From positions 1-64,000 of the forward strand of contig JAFWVX010000033.1 of NCBI GenBank assembly GCA_017523785.1: a stretch of 64,000 bases of DNA, in the 5' to 3' direction. The notes under the pieces were generated by a model. That model worked only from the letters and a program-made list of their open reading frames with translations. It was not told the DNA's origin and did not search any database. Origin of the DNA: Lachnospiraceae bacterium. GTDB lineage: Bacteria > Bacillota > Clostridia > Lachnospirales > Lachnospiraceae. This document shows positions 32,976 to 41,066 of the stretch, one piece after another. Every line of letters begins with the position of its first letter. The stretch's first letter is position 1. The position numbers were made by a program, and so were the translations under genes.

Positions 32976-33932
32976 CTAACTAAAATTTTCAGATTTAAAT
33001 TTTCTCCAGTCGAATACTTCTTCAACAGCCTTTATAGCAACCTCGACCTCTTTAGCATCAGGCTCGAGTGTAGTAAGACCTTGCATCCACATTCCAGGTC
33101 TTGATATTATATCAACAAACTTATTATCAAATTTTCCTGCAAGTCTTAAAACTTCATAAGACACACCTGCGACAACAGGTATTAGTATTATTCTTGATAT
33201 AAACTTATGTATAAGTGTAGGTGGATTTATAAACATAAATAAGAAAATAGAAATCACCATTACATAAACTAAGAAGGATGTTCCGCATCTCTTATGTTCT
33301 TTGCTTGCTTTTAAAACATTTTCAACATTTAAGTCCCAACCATTTTCTATACAGTTGATGCATTTATGTTCTGAACCATGATATTCAAAAGTTCTTCTTA
33401 TCTCTTCCATTCTTGAGATAAGTTTGATGTAAAGTACAAAGAGAATTATTCTGACTATTCCTTCTATAAATGCAATCAAGAAATGACTCTCTGTCTTTGT
33501 AACCGCCTTAAATAATGAGCCAATAGCTGCTGGCAAAACAGAAAAAACTAATAATGCAAAAATAATAGAAATAACTGTGATCACTCCCATTATAACACCC
33601 ATAGTTTTTTCATTAACATGTTCATTAAGCCATTTATCTAATTTTGATTCACTTTGATTATTTTCTTCATCATCAAAAAATGATGCAGAATATTCTAAAG
33701 TCTTTGATCCAAGGATTAATGAATCAACCATTGAAAATATGCCTCGTATAAATGGCAGACCAAGTATTTTATATTTTTGTGTCAACATAAGATACTTATC
33801 TTTCTTGACAACAATTTCACCATTTGGTTTTCTAACAGCAACGGAATATTCATCTTTATTCTTCATCATTATTCCTTCAATGACTGCTTGACCACCGATA
33901 CCACTATAACATTTTTTATTACAACTACTCAT
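32976..33932 (-). CDS. DUF1385 membrane protein (YqhQ-like)
   Basis: The 318-residue protein starts with GIGGQAVIEGIMMKN, the DUF1385 hallmark, and contains FRTFEYHGSEHK-type (here RRTFEYHGSEHKCINCIE) and HKRCGTSFLVYVMVIS blocks plus several membrane helices (~100-140, ~150-175, ~225-270). Function is unknown; it is commonly encoded between rpmE and prmC/prfA in Firmicutes, as here. The gene lies just after the rpmE terminator. Confidence 0.92.
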   Translation of the reverse strand: MSSCNKKCYSGIGGQAVIEGIMMKNKDEYSVAVRKPNGEIVVKKDKYLMLTQKYKILGLPFIRGIFSMVDSLILGSKTLEYSASFFDDEENNQSESKLDKWLNEHVNEKTMGVIMGVITVISIIFALLVFSVLPAAIGSLFKAVTKTESHFLIAFIEGIVRIILFVLYIKLISRMEEIRRTFEYHGSEHKCINCIENGWDLNVENVLKASKEHKRCGTSFLVYVMVISIFLFMFINPPTLIHKFISRIILIPVVAGVSYEVLRLAGKFDNKFVDIISRPGMWMQGLTTLEPDAKEVEVAIKAVEEVFDWRKFKSENFS

Positions 33933-33940
33933 CTTTACAT

Positions 33941-33970
33941 AAAAAATTAAGGGCGAGTATATCGCCCTTA
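33941..33970 (-). terminator. Intrinsic terminator of rpmE
   Basis: On the minus strand, AAGGGCGA-TATAC-TCGCCCTT is followed by AATTTTTT. It sits in the gap between rpmE and the DUF1385 gene and may be read through. Confidence 0.85.
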
Positions 33971-33973
33971 TAA

Positions 33974-34180
33974 TTATCCATTTAATCCAAACTTCTTATT
34001 AAATTTCTCTATTCTACCACGAGCAGCTGCTGCCTTTTGTTGTCCTGTGTAGAATGGGTGACATTTTGAACAAACTTCTACGTGAATGCTTGACTTAGTA
34101 CTTCTTGTTGTGAATTCATTTCCACAGTTACAAGTAACTTTGCATTCTTGATACTTTGGATGTACTCCTTCTTTTGCCAT
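33974..34180 (-). CDS. rpmE: 50S ribosomal protein L31 (zinc-binding form)
   Basis: The 68-residue protein begins [22 protein letters not shown] and has CNC and [13 protein letters not shown], giving the four-Cys zinc site of the C+ form of L31. AGAGGT precedes the ATG. A small hairpin in the leader (TATGGTT-GG-AAACCATA, about 34194-34211) directly upstream of the ribosome binding site could serve in L31 autoregulation, but this is inference. Confidence 0.96.
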   Translation of the reverse strand: MAKEGVHPKYQECKVTCNCGNEFTTRSTKSSIHVEVCSKCHPFYTGQQKAAAARGRIEKFNKKFGLNG

Positions 34181-34233
34181 TTTTTACCTCTTTTCTATGG
34201 TTTCCAACCATAACTTTACTTTTTAGCCTATTA

Positions 34234-34262
34234 AATATAGCACTTTTTAGCATTTGTGTCAA
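34234..34262 (-). promoter_or_regulatory. Sigma-A type promoter for rpmE
   Basis: TTGACA (34257-34262) and TATATT (34234-34239) spaced by 17 bp on the minus strand, giving a ~45-base leader. Confidence 0.8.
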
Positions 34263-34306
34263 GAAATCTATGCCTTATCGCGGCTAAAAAATGTCTTAAA
34301 TTATGC

Positions 34307-35487
34307 CTATTTTTTCAATTTATTCTGAGCTGCTTCTATATCACTATTTGTAAGTCCAATAGATATTAAAAACTCCTCGCATTCTTTCTTTAAATCTTTT
34401 CCATAAATACTATCAACATCAAATGTGCTTTCTAAGGTATTTTCTATGTTTTTAGCTTTGATTGTGTCATATCTTTCATCATTTTCACCAACATTATAAT
34501 AATTATAATATGTAATCATATAATCTTTAACTACTTCATCAGCTGTAGCCCCCATCATACATTCAATAATTGCACTCATATATCCTGCCCTATCTTTACC
34601 TTCATCACAGTGTACCAAATAAGGTCCTTCATTTTCAGCTATAAATTTTATTGCCTTCACTATTCCTTCTTTAAACTCTTTTGCTTTAAAATCAATACTT
34701 AAATCTAATGGAATAATTTTAGAAGTTGAATAATAGCTTTCTTCAAATCTATCATAAGCTTTCATCTTCATTTCATTATCAGCTAAATTAATCACTGATT
34801 TAATATTAGCAGCTTCCATAGCAGTATCTGCATACTTGTTTCTATTTATAAATGGATTAATTGGCGAAGATGATCTAAATAAAATCCCATCTTTAATGTT
34901 AGAAGTCTTAATCATACGAAAGTTTGCAAATTCTTCATCGCTTAAATTTGCATAGTCATCTCTATTATTTGTTCGACTTAAGCCAAGAGAATTTGAAATA
35001 TAGTTTTCAATATACCCTGACTTCTTTTTCATTGAAATATACACATCATAAGGTTCATTAATAATATATTCCCACTTAAATCCTGGTTCATCATCAATTT
35101 TAGTTTTTGTAGCAATTTTTGCAAATGTTGCAAAATCACCCATGTTAATAGCGATTAATACTTTTCCTAAATTATTGTTATTATTAGAATCAATTTCAAC
35201 ACGACAAATCATTTCACCTTGTGCAACATCTGAATAGTTTGAACCTATTGGCATTTCATAATCAGTGTTGTTAATATTAACATTAACTATATCTCCATAA
35301 TCAAATCCATTTTTTAAAAATTCATCACCACTTGCATCTAACACTATATTTCCGTATTTTTCTATATCATTTATTGTAGTTCTAAATGTAGAGTCAGTTT
35401 TATTAGAAATAATGTTTTGTTGTTTGGTACAAGAAAATAAATTAGTAACAAGTAATGATGCAATTATAACTTTAAACAGTTTTTCAT
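34307..35487 (-). pseudogene. Lipoprotein tyrosine/dual-specificity phosphatase-like protein with a frameshift after codon 3
   Basis: The open frame from a GTG at 35344 encodes 345 residues ending in a tyrosine-phosphatase-like domain: the P-loop HCDEGKDRAGY (about residue 240), where Cys and Arg are the catalytic pair, after KSVINLADNE. The N-terminal half is unassigned. Upstream in the same frame lies a perfect lipoprotein signal (KLFKVIIASLLVTNLFSC). The only ATG with a ribosome binding site (GGAGGG, 35498-35503) is at 35487 and is one base out of frame: ATGAAAAAC needs one more A (run at 35480-35484) to read MKKLFKV. Either the gene is inactivated or switchable, or the consensus has an indel error. 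Secreted phosphatases of this class act on phosphotyrosine or phosphoinositides. Confidence 0.78.
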
Positions 35488-35549
35488 TTTTTAAATGCCC
35501 TCCAATTAATAAAAACTATTATAGCATAAATTTGGTAATATGTGTTGCG

Positions 35550-35746
35550 AATCGAACCCTTACCACCTCGCTTCGCTCGGTGAGTGCGGGTTCGAGTCCC
35601 GGAATGCAAGCAAAAACAAGAATCGAACCCTTCCCACCTCGCTTCGCTCGGTGAGTGCGGGTTCGAGTTCCGGAGTGCAAGCGCATATCGAACCCTTACC
35701 ACCTCGCTACGCTCGGTGTGTGCGGGTTCGAGTCCCAGAGGGACAG
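35550..35746. repeat. Three-copy array of tRNA T-arm-like palindromic repeats
   Basis: Three units start at about 35553, 35624 and 35689 (spacing 71 and 65 bp). Each runs CGAACCCTTACCACCTCGCT...GCTCGGTGAGTGCGGGTTCG and ends AGTCCCGGA.TGCAAG. CGAACCC and GGGTTCG are complementary, so each unit can fold back. GGGTTCGAGTCCC is a tRNA T-arm consensus, so the units look like chimeric tRNA 3'-end fragments in both orientations. No complete cloverleaf can be made. The array lies between the phosphatase gene and the tRNA-Lys terminator. Confidence 0.8.
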
Positions 35747-35776
35747 AAAAAAGAAGGGCGATAGCCCTTCTTTTTT
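35747..35776. terminator. Intrinsic terminator of tRNA-Lys (symmetrical)
   Basis: AGAAGGGC-GATA-GCCCTTCT is flanked by AAAAAA and TTTTTT, so it works in both directions. It directly follows tRNA-Lys on the minus strand. Confidence 0.9.
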
Positions 35777-35779
35777 CTG

Positions 35780-35852
35780 TGCACCTCCAGGGAATCGAAC
35801 CCTGGACAAATAGATTAAGAGTCTACTGCTCTACCAGCTGAGCTAGAGGTGC
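35780..35852 (-). tRNA. tRNA-Lys (CTT)
   Basis: A 73-nt cloverleaf: acceptor GCACCTC/GAGGTGC with discriminator A, anticodon stem GTAGA/TCTAT with loop CTCTTAA (anticodon CTT), T-loop TTCGATT. Confidence 0.95.
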
Positions 35853-35866
35853 GACATAACTACAAT

Positions 35867-35894
35867 ATTATATCATAAAAAAACATTATGTCAA
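35867..35894 (-). promoter_or_regulatory. Sigma-A type promoter for tRNA-Lys
   Basis: TTGACA (35889-35894) and TATAAT (35867-35872) spaced by 16 bp on the minus strand, 14 bp before the tRNA. Confidence 0.85.
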
Positions 35895-35898
35895 GAAA

Positions 35899-36405
35899 TT
35901 ATTGATTTTTGCCACAGCATTTTTTATACTTCTTGCCACTTCCACATGGGCATGGGTCATTTGGATATACTTTTGGCTCTTCCCTTTTTACTATTTGCTC
36001 ATCCTTGCATTTCTTATAAAGTTCTTTTCTTTTATCATCAGATAAAATGTTGTTCCACTCATCAAGTTCATAGAGCCAACTTGCTTTAGCCTTTACCATA
36101 TTGTAATATAAATCCTCAGGTTTAATTTTAATCTTAACCTTTGAAGTCTCTTTAAGTTTATCAACTGGATTTGGTTTTTCAATTGACTCATTTATGCCCT
36201 CTAAGAAACCTACAAAATAAACCACTTCCATACCATACTCATTTGCAAGCCCCTCGACAGTTCCAGTTACTTCCTTATTTACATCCGATAAGAGTTTTTT
36301 GTAAATCTCTTTCTCTTCCTTAAAATACTTCTCCCACACTTTTTGCATAGCCTTTTGGTCAGTTGTATCATAGGCTATCTCGTGCCAACTTTCTAATAAT
36401 GCCAT
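35899..36405 (-). CDS. SEC-C metal-binding domain protein
   Basis: The 168-residue protein ends in [20 protein letters not shown], the SEC-C zinc-binding motif (C-x-C...CC) found at the SecA C-terminus and in small stand-alone proteins. The first ~140 residues are charged and helical with no domain I can name. Stand-alone SEC-C proteins can bind ribosomes or partner proteins, but the role here is unknown. It has no tight neighbour on either side. Confidence 0.88.
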   Translation of the reverse strand: MALLESWHEIAYDTTDQKAMQKVWEKYFKEEKEIYKKLLSDVNKEVTGTVEGLANEYGMEVVYFVGFLEGINESIEKPNPVDKLKETSKVKIKIKPEDLYYNMVKAKASWLYELDEWNNILSDDKRKELYKKCKDEQIVKREEPKVYPNDPCPCGSGKKYKKCCGKNQ

Positions 36406-36567
36406 TTAATCCTCCAAAACAATTTCATAACTAACTATTATTATATAATTTTATCTTTAAATATTATATCAAAAATGCCAATAATATGCTATAATATATT
36501 TATAAAAACAATGCAAACTAATATAGGCTATTTGTATTAGAATTTAGGCATTGTGGCGGAGGTAAAT

Positions 36568-37107
36568 ATGAAGATAATTATTACAGGCAAAAATGTTGAT
36601 TTGACTGATGCTATCAAGGAAAGGGTAAACGAAAAGTTATCAAAACTTGACAAGTTTTTCACAAATGAGACTACTGCTACTGTTACATTAAAAAAGGAAA
36701 ATGGCAAAGACGTAGCAGAAATCAATATTCCGGTTAAGGGAAATCTCTTAAGGGTTTCAGAAAAGCAAGATAACCTTTTTGCAGCAATTGACACAGCAGC
36801 TGATAAATTGGAAAGACAAATTAGAAAGTATAGAACAAAAATCCGTGACAAGAAAATCCAAACTATAATGAGAAATAATGTAGAAGGTAACTTCTCAGAA
36901 GAGAAAGTAGATGACGAGCCAACGGATATTAAAATAGTTAAAAAGAAACAATTGCTACTTAAGCCAATGGATGAAGAAGAAGCTTGTATGCAACTTGATA
37001 TGATTGGTCATTCTTTCTTCATCTATGAAAATACTAACGGAAAAATCTGTGTAGCTTATAAAAGAGGCGATGGCAACTTTGGCATTATAGAGCCGGATAT
37101 AGAATAA
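36568..37107 (+). CDS. hpf: Ribosome hibernation promoting factor, long form
   Basis: Dimerises 70S ribosomes in stationary phase. The N-terminal domain (MKIIITGKNVDLTDAIKERVNEKLSKLDKFF, to about residue 100) is the ribosome-binding S30AE fold; a linker follows; and the C-terminal RpsY-type domain (IVKKKQLLLKPMDEEEACMQLDMIGHSFFIYEN) drives dimerisation, so this is the long Gram-positive form. An in-frame GTG at 36553 exists, but the ATG at 36568 is preceded by GGAGGT. A TATAAT at 36490-36495 may be the -10 box, without a good -35. Confidence 0.95.
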   Translation: MKIIITGKNVDLTDAIKERVNEKLSKLDKFFTNETTATVTLKKENGKDVAEINIPVKGNLLRVSEKQDNLFAAIDTAADKLERQIRKYRTKIRDKKIQTIMRNNVEGNFSEEKVDDEPTDIKIVKKKQLLLKPMDEEEACMQLDMIGHSFFIYENTNGKICVAYKRGDGNFGIIEPDIE

Positions 37108-37118
37108 ATAGTTAAATT

Positions 37119-37147
37119 AAAAGAGGGCGAAAGTTTCGTCCTCTTTT
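37119..37147. terminator. Terminator between hpf and the small Cys-rich protein gene
   Basis: AAAAGAGGGCGAAA and TTTCGTCCTCTTTT pair around a short loop with A/T runs at both ends; it serves two convergent genes. Confidence 0.85.
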
Positions 37148-37163
37148 ATTATGCGTTATCAGT

Positions 37164-37421
37164 TTAACTTCCAAACGGATTTCTTGTCTTTTGATACTCA
37201 GCGCATGTAGTAAATATATCACTCTCATTAGCAGGGTCATAGCATAAGTTTGCAAGTTCATCAATGTCCTTTTCCATTTTTCTCTTACATGCTTTGCAAG
37301 AATAATGCGTGTGAATCCATTTTGGGAATAGGATACCCTCCGTTTTCCCACAATTTTCTAAATACGGACATACGTGATCATTTCGTTTACCGCTCGATCC
37401 AATAGAACTCCAAGTACTCAT
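37164..37421 (-). CDS. Small Cys-rich hypothetical protein
   Basis: I do not recognise this 85-residue protein. It has seven Cys (CPYLENCGK, CKACKRK, CYDP, CAEY) and several His, so a zinc-binding fold is likely. AAAGGAG lies 9 bases before the ATG at 37421, which supports translation. It stands alone with a terminator downstream. Confidence 0.7.
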   Translation of the reverse strand: MSTWSSIGSSGKRNDHVCPYLENCGKTEGILFPKWIHTHYSCKACKRKMEKDIDELANLCYDPANESDIFTTCAEYQKTRNPFGS

Positions 37422-37492
37422 AATTATAATCTCCTTTATTTTTTATATTTTTATAAAAATCATTTCTAATTATATAATTATTATAATTTCAT

Positions 37493-37621
37493 TTAATACT
37501 TTAAGCATTTCTTTAAGATCAGAATCTTTAGCAAAAAGCAAAGTAAAAGATAAACTGCGATGAAAATTAATCCACCAACAATAATAATGCCAGAACCAAA
37601 AAGTTCATTAGTTAAATACAT
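37493..37621 (-). CDS. Very small hydrophobic ORF, possibly a gene remnant
   Basis: An open frame of 42 residues (MYLTNELFGSG, then a long hydrophobic segment, ending KKCLKY) fills part of the 278-bp gap after nfnB. The frame continues upstream without a stop for another ~15 codons with similar hydrophobic character but no start with a ribosome binding site. It may be a small membrane protein or the tail of a lost gene. Nothing else is seen in the gap. Confidence 0.3.
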   Translation of the reverse strand: MYLTNELFGSGIIIVGGLIFIAVYLLLCFLLKILILKKCLKY

Positions 37622-37698
37622 TTCAACAAAAAATGATATAAAATGTAGAAACTCTCACCATAGTCATTCTCCAATTGAGCTGTACTTACCCTCATATT

Positions 37699-39078
37699 TT
37701 ATTTATTCTTTAAGCAATTATCTATTCCAACTGCTGCCTTCTTTCCTGCACCCATCGCAAGTATTACAGTTGCTGCTCCTATTGCTGCATCACCACCTAC
37801 AAATACGCCTTTAAGACTTGTAGCAGTAGTTTCCTCATCGTGTGAGATACAACCTTTTTGATCAGTGTCAAGACCCTTAGTGTTCTTTGGAATCATTGGA
37901 TTTGGTGTTGTGCCAAGTGCAATTATCACCATATCACATTCCATCTCATACTCTGAGCCTTTTATTTCAACTGGTCTTCTTCTTCCGCTCTTATCAGGTT
38001 CTCCAAGTTCCATCTTGATAAGTTTAACTGCTTTTATATTGTCATTTTCATCGGCAATCATTTCAACTGGGTTAGTTAGTAAATCGAAAATTACACCTTC
38101 TTCTTTAGCGTGGTGAACTTCTTCAACTCTTGCAGGAAGTTCTTGTTCAGACCTTCTATATACGATATGAGTTTCTGCTCCAAGTCTTAAAGCAGTACGT
38201 GCAGCATCCATTGCTACATTTCCACCACCAACTACTATTACTTTCTTTCCAACTTTCAATGGTGTATCATAGTCATCTCTAAAGCCTTTCATAAGATTTG
38301 CTCTTGTCAAAAATTCATTTGCAGAAAATACTCCATTTGAATTTTCTCCAGGTATATGCATGAAACTTGGAAGTCCAGCACCAGAGCCAATAAACACTGC
38401 ATCAAATTTCTCAACAGTTAATAAATCTTCTATAGTAATTGTTTTTCCAATTATGACATCCGTTTCAATTTTAACACCAAGTTTTTTCACATTTTCAACT
38501 TCTGCATTGACAACTTTCTCTTTTGGTAGACGAAACTCTGGTATACCATAAGTAAGAACACCGCCAGCGGTATGAAGTGCCTCAAAAATAACAACCTCGT
38601 AACCAAGTTTTGCCAAATCAGTTGCACAAGATAGTCCAGCTGGCCCAGAGCCAACTACTGCTACTCTCTTACCATTTTTCTTTATTTCTACTTTATCAGT
38701 AAATCCATGTTCTCTTGCATAATCAGCTGTAAATCTTTCAAGTTTACCAATAGATACTGGCTCGCCTTTTATTCCAAGAATACACTTTGATTCACACTGA
38801 GTCTCTTGCGGACAAACTCTACCACAAATCGCAGGAAGAGAGCTATCAAGATGAATATATTCTATAGCTTTCTCAAAATTTTTATTTTTAACTTCTGCAA
38901 TAAATTCAGGTATATGAAGACCAACAGGGCAACCTTTTACACATTGTGGATTTTTGCAATGTAAACATCTCGTAGCCTCTAACACTGCCTCTTCTTCATT
39001 ATATCCATAACAAACTTCTTCAAAATTCTTTGCACGAACTTTTGGTTCTTGTTCTCTAACTTTTACTCTATCTGCCAT
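37699..39078 (-). CDS. nfnB: NADPH-dependent flavoprotein NfnB / glutamate synthase small-subunit-like
   Basis: A ~459-residue protein with N-terminal iron-sulfur motifs (CLHCKNPQCVKGCPVGLHIPEF and CGRVCPQETQCESKCILG), a first Rossmann FAD motif VAVVGSGPAGLSCATDL, a second NAD(P) motif KVIVVGGGNVAMDAARTA and the C-terminal GVFVGGDAAIGAATVILAMGAGKKAA. With nfnA directly upstream this is the NfnAB electron-bifurcating transhydrogenase, which couples ferredoxin and NADH to NADP+ reduction, not glutamate synthase. The ATG at 39078 follows GGAGG; the annotated frame starting at 39102 includes an unlikely MWQLWRLV leader. Confidence 0.92.
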   Translation of the reverse strand: MADRVKVREQEPKVRAKNFEEVCYGYNEEEAVLEATRCLHCKNPQCVKGCPVGLHIPEFIAEVKNKNFEKAIEYIHLDSSLPAICGRVCPQETQCESKCILGIKGEPVSIGKLERFTADYAREHGFTDKVEIKKNGKRVAVVGSGPAGLSCATDLAKLGYEVVIFEALHTAGGVLTYGIPEFRLPKEKVVNAEVENVKKLGVKIETDVIIGKTITIEDLLTVEKFDAVFIGSGAGLPSFMHIPGENSNGVFSANEFLTRANLMKGFRDDYDTPLKVGKKVIVVGGGNVAMDAARTALRLGAETHIVYRRSEQELPARVEEVHHAKEEGVIFDLLTNPVEMIADENDNIKAVKLIKMELGEPDKSGRRRPVEIKGSEYEMECDMVIIALGTTPNPMIPKNTKGLDTDQKGCISHDEETTATSLKGVFVGGDAAIGAATVILAMGAGKKAAVGIDNCLKNK

Positions 39079-39080
39079 AA

Positions 39081-40037
39081 CTAACCTCCACAATTGCCAC
39101 ATCCACCATGATGTGTATCGCCTTCATTATATTTAAGAAGTGCTCTTCCCTCTTCAGTACTATATTGCATTTGTCGCTTCATTACTTCATCATAATTAAT
39201 TTTATGTCCATCAAACTCAGGTCCATCTATACAACAGAACTTAAGTTCACCGCCGACTGTAAGTCGACAAGCTCCGCACATACCAGTTCCGTCAACCATA
39301 AGCATATTCATACTTACAATTGTGTGTATTCCAAGTTCTTTTGTCATAAGAGATGCAAATTTCATCATGACTGCAGAACCAATTGCTACGCAGTGATTGT
39401 AAGTTTTTTTAGATGTGTCTTCACAGGCATCTTTACCCTTTACAGTTTTTCCATCATCAGTTACATAATTTGCATCTGCTAATGTTCCATCGCATAACAT
39501 TTTTAAAACATTTGTTACAGGTCCTTTGAAACCATATGTTTCATCATCAGTACATATATATACATTGCAATTTAATTTTCTAAATTCATCTTCAAGTATA
39601 AGTAAATTCTTACTCTTTGCTCCGATTATTACATCAAATTTAACACCGTTCTCACTTAAATATTTTGCCTGAGGATATACTGGAGCGGCTCCCAATCCAC
39701 CTGCTATGAAAATAACTTTCTTCTTTGCAAGCTCATCTTTACTTAACTCAAGTAGGTCTGACTCATTTCCAAGTGGTCCAACAACATCTAAAAAGTAATC
39801 GCCCTCTTTCATTGCGTTGATTTTTTTAGTGCTGACACCAATCTCTTGAACAACGATAGTCACTGTCCCTTTCTTAGCATCAAAATCACAAATCGTAAGT
39901 GGGATTCTCTCACCCTTTTCATCCATTCTTACAATTAAAAACTGTCCTGGCTTTGCAACTTTTGAAAGTCTCTCATCTTCAATCTCAAATAGGACAAGTT
40001 TTTCCGCTAAATCTCTTTTCTTGACAATTTTAAACAT
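39081..40037 (-). CDS. nfnA: NfnA-like ferredoxin-NADP reductase subunit of NADH-dependent transhydrogenase
   Basis: The 318-residue protein has a flavin-binding beta-barrel (RIPLTICDFD, near residue 46), a NAD-binding half (VIFIAGGLGAAPVYPQ) and the C-terminal [2Fe-2S] cysteines in GMCGACRLTVGGELKFCCIDGPEF. It lies 2 bases upstream of nfnB. Two oddities: an insert of ~30 residues (about 190-220, DGKTVKGKDACEDTSKKTYN) and a Gly/Cys/His tail (HHGGCGNCGG) after the usual end. AAGGAGGG precedes the ATG. Well supported as the bifurcating NfnAB pair. Confidence 0.92.
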   Translation of the reverse strand: MFKIVKKRDLAEKLVLFEIEDERLSKVAKPGQFLIVRMDEKGERIPLTICDFDAKKGTVTIVVQEIGVSTKKINAMKEGDYFLDVVGPLGNESDLLELSKDELAKKKVIFIAGGLGAAPVYPQAKYLSENGVKFDVIIGAKSKNLLILEDEFRKLNCNVYICTDDETYGFKGPVTNVLKMLCDGTLADANYVTDDGKTVKGKDACEDTSKKTYNHCVAIGSAVMMKFASLMTKELGIHTIVSMNMLMVDGTGMCGACRLTVGGELKFCCIDGPEFDGHKINYDEVMKRQMQYSTEEGRALLKYNEGDTHHGGCGNCGG

Positions 40038-40145
40038 GAGCCCTCCTTAATATTCTATATAAATATAAGCAAATATAATTACCTTCACTATTGTATCAAA
40101 TTTCGAGCAAAATATCTATACTTTATTAGATATTAAGCATTAAAA

Positions 40146-40168
40146 AGGGGCGGATATTATCCGCCCCA
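40146..40168. repeat. REP-type palindrome
   Basis: AGGGGCGGATATTATCCGCC followed by CC; a perfect GGGGCGGATA/TATCCGCCCC stem. It sits upstream of nfnA in the 1.03-kb region that begins the accessory island. Confidence 0.85.
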
Positions 40169-40226
40169 ACAAATACTAACGTAATTTAGCAGTTAAACCC
40201 TAAAGTTTTCAAACTATATAGTTAAA

Positions 40227-40388
40227 TTATTCATATTTAGAAATAACCTTGTTAATCATATCATTCATTTCATCAACAGTATAATATTTACCTGAGCAAT
40301 TCTTATGATTTTTCTCATATTCCAATATTTTTGCATCAATCTCAGTTGATATAACATCAGTTATTTTATCTTTAACTAATTGTTGCAT
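40227..40388 (-). CDS. Small hypothetical protein (53 aa)
   Basis: Not recognised. It begins MQQLVKDKITDVIS and ends MNDMINKVISKYE; it is charged and mostly helical with one Cys. GAAGGGAAC is upstream of the ATG. Short acidic/helical proteins of this size occur as antitoxins or as regulators, but there is no partner next to it. It is inside the inverted-repeat-bounded segment, in a stretch with few other coding signals. Confidence 0.45.
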   Translation of the reverse strand: MQQLVKDKITDVISTEIDAKILEYEKNHKNCSGKYYTVDEMNDMINKVISKYE

Positions 40389-40516
40389 ATACGTTCCCTT
40401 CTTTTACTAAAACAAAGTTATATACATAACATACTGTTATATTATATATATAATCTCAATTTTAATCAAGAAATTTTACTTCTATCATATTAAAAACTTA
40501 AATTAATTGTTTATCA

Positions 40517-40584
40517 ATCGTCACATACTTAACCACCGCACAAAGACTTTTAGAGCTGTCTCCAAGTCCTTAATATTTGGGTAG
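40517..40584 (-). pseudogene. Displaced, degenerate copy of the aminotransferase 3' end
   Basis: 68 bp here align with 43829-43897, the 3' end of the intact aminotransferase gene, at about 80% identity by eye with one 1-bp gap. The translated tail reads YPNIKDLETALKVFV then, after the lost base, AVVKYVTIDKQLI and a stop. The intact gene instead ends AVVKYVTICKIIDTRV. It lies 3.3 kb from the intact gene on the other side of the two-gene cassette, so it is probably the original or duplicated 3' end left by an insertion. Confidence 0.78.
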
Positions 40585-40594
40585 CATAGTCTAT

Positions 40595-40619
40595 AAAAAA
40601 AGAGCAACCGAGGCTGCCC
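40595..40619 (-). terminator. Probable intrinsic terminator at the distal end of the cassette
   Basis: On the minus strand, GGGCAGCC-TC-GGTTGCTC (with G-U pairs) is followed by a run of seven T. It lies between the acetyltransferase fragment and the displaced aminotransferase end, so it could end the cassette transcript. Confidence 0.65.
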
Positions 40620-40711
40620 AATTTATAGCAAATAACCATTATATCAAAAACTAAAATGAGATAAATCCTTATTTTATTATTAATATAGCTATATCAACCT
40701 ATACATCTGTA

Positions 40712-40894
40712 TTAACTTCCTATCTTCCCTACTCTTACTTTCCTTATGTTAAAGGTCTTGAATCCAATATCTTGATACATCTTTACAAGTTTATCATTGT
40801 TTTCTGATTCTAAAAATTCTACTACCCCGCCACACGCATTTTGGATATCAATGATATTGTTTAGGCAACAGTACTTTTCTTTAGTCAATAAAAA
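40712..40894 (-). pseudogene. C-terminal fragment of a GNAT-like acetyltransferase
   Basis: An open frame without a good start encodes ...IIDIQNACGGVVEFLESENNDKLVKMYQDIGFKTFNIRK... The E-N-N-x-K-L-x-K-M-Y-x-x-I-G-F pattern is the C-terminal helix-strand of GNAT acetyltransferases. The N-terminal part with the acetyl-CoA site is missing. It lies 170 bp downstream of the cassette and is part of the decayed accessory region. Confidence 0.6.
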
Positions 40895-41066
40895 TTAAGT
40901 ACAACTTTAGGGCTTAACTTTACCGTTCCCATAATTTCAAACAAAGCATGTCAGCAAGATTTTTCTTTTTAATTATCATATACAAAATTGTTATCTCATC
41001 ATAATTTATTTTATCAAATTTTATAGTATTTTATCAAATTTTAAGCCAGTTTTCCATAGATTTTTA

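Larger units (their letters stand above)
40191..40919. repeat. 729-bp segment bounded by 17-bp inverted repeats
   Basis: AGTTAAACCCTAAAGTT (40191-40207) is repeated inverted as AGTTAAGCCCTAAAGTT (40903-40919), one mismatch. The same TTAAACCCTAAAGTT word lies at the left end of the IS3-family element at 62707. The ends could be solo or captured terminal repeats of a related insertion sequence. Between them lie a 53-residue ORF, a copy of the aminotransferase 3' end, a terminator and an acetyltransferase fragment, with no transposase. Confidence 0.5.

Noticed and set aside
34307..35344. Annotating the phosphatase as an intact 345-aa gene from the GTG at 35344
   Set aside because: The GTG has no ribosome binding site, while the frame upstream encodes a lipoprotein signal next to a real ribosome binding site one base out of frame.
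35550..35746. CRISPR-like array
   Set aside because: Only three units without unique spacers of constant length; repeats are longer than the intervals and no cas genes are near.
35484..35841. Several overlapping Arg/Ser/Thr-rich ORFs on both strands of this region
   Set aside because: They are translations of the T-arm-like repeat array and tRNA-Lys, with no ribosome binding site and the typical low-complexity look of tRNA-overlapping ORFs.
37699..39078. Glutamate synthase small subunit (gltD)
   Set aside because: No gltB is adjacent, and the [2Fe-2S] FAD/NAD subunit directly upstream fits NfnAB.
40420..40516. Promoter or small RNA in the AT-rich stretch
   Set aside because: TA-rich sequence contains many TATAAT-like words by chance; no -35, terminator or structure supports it.
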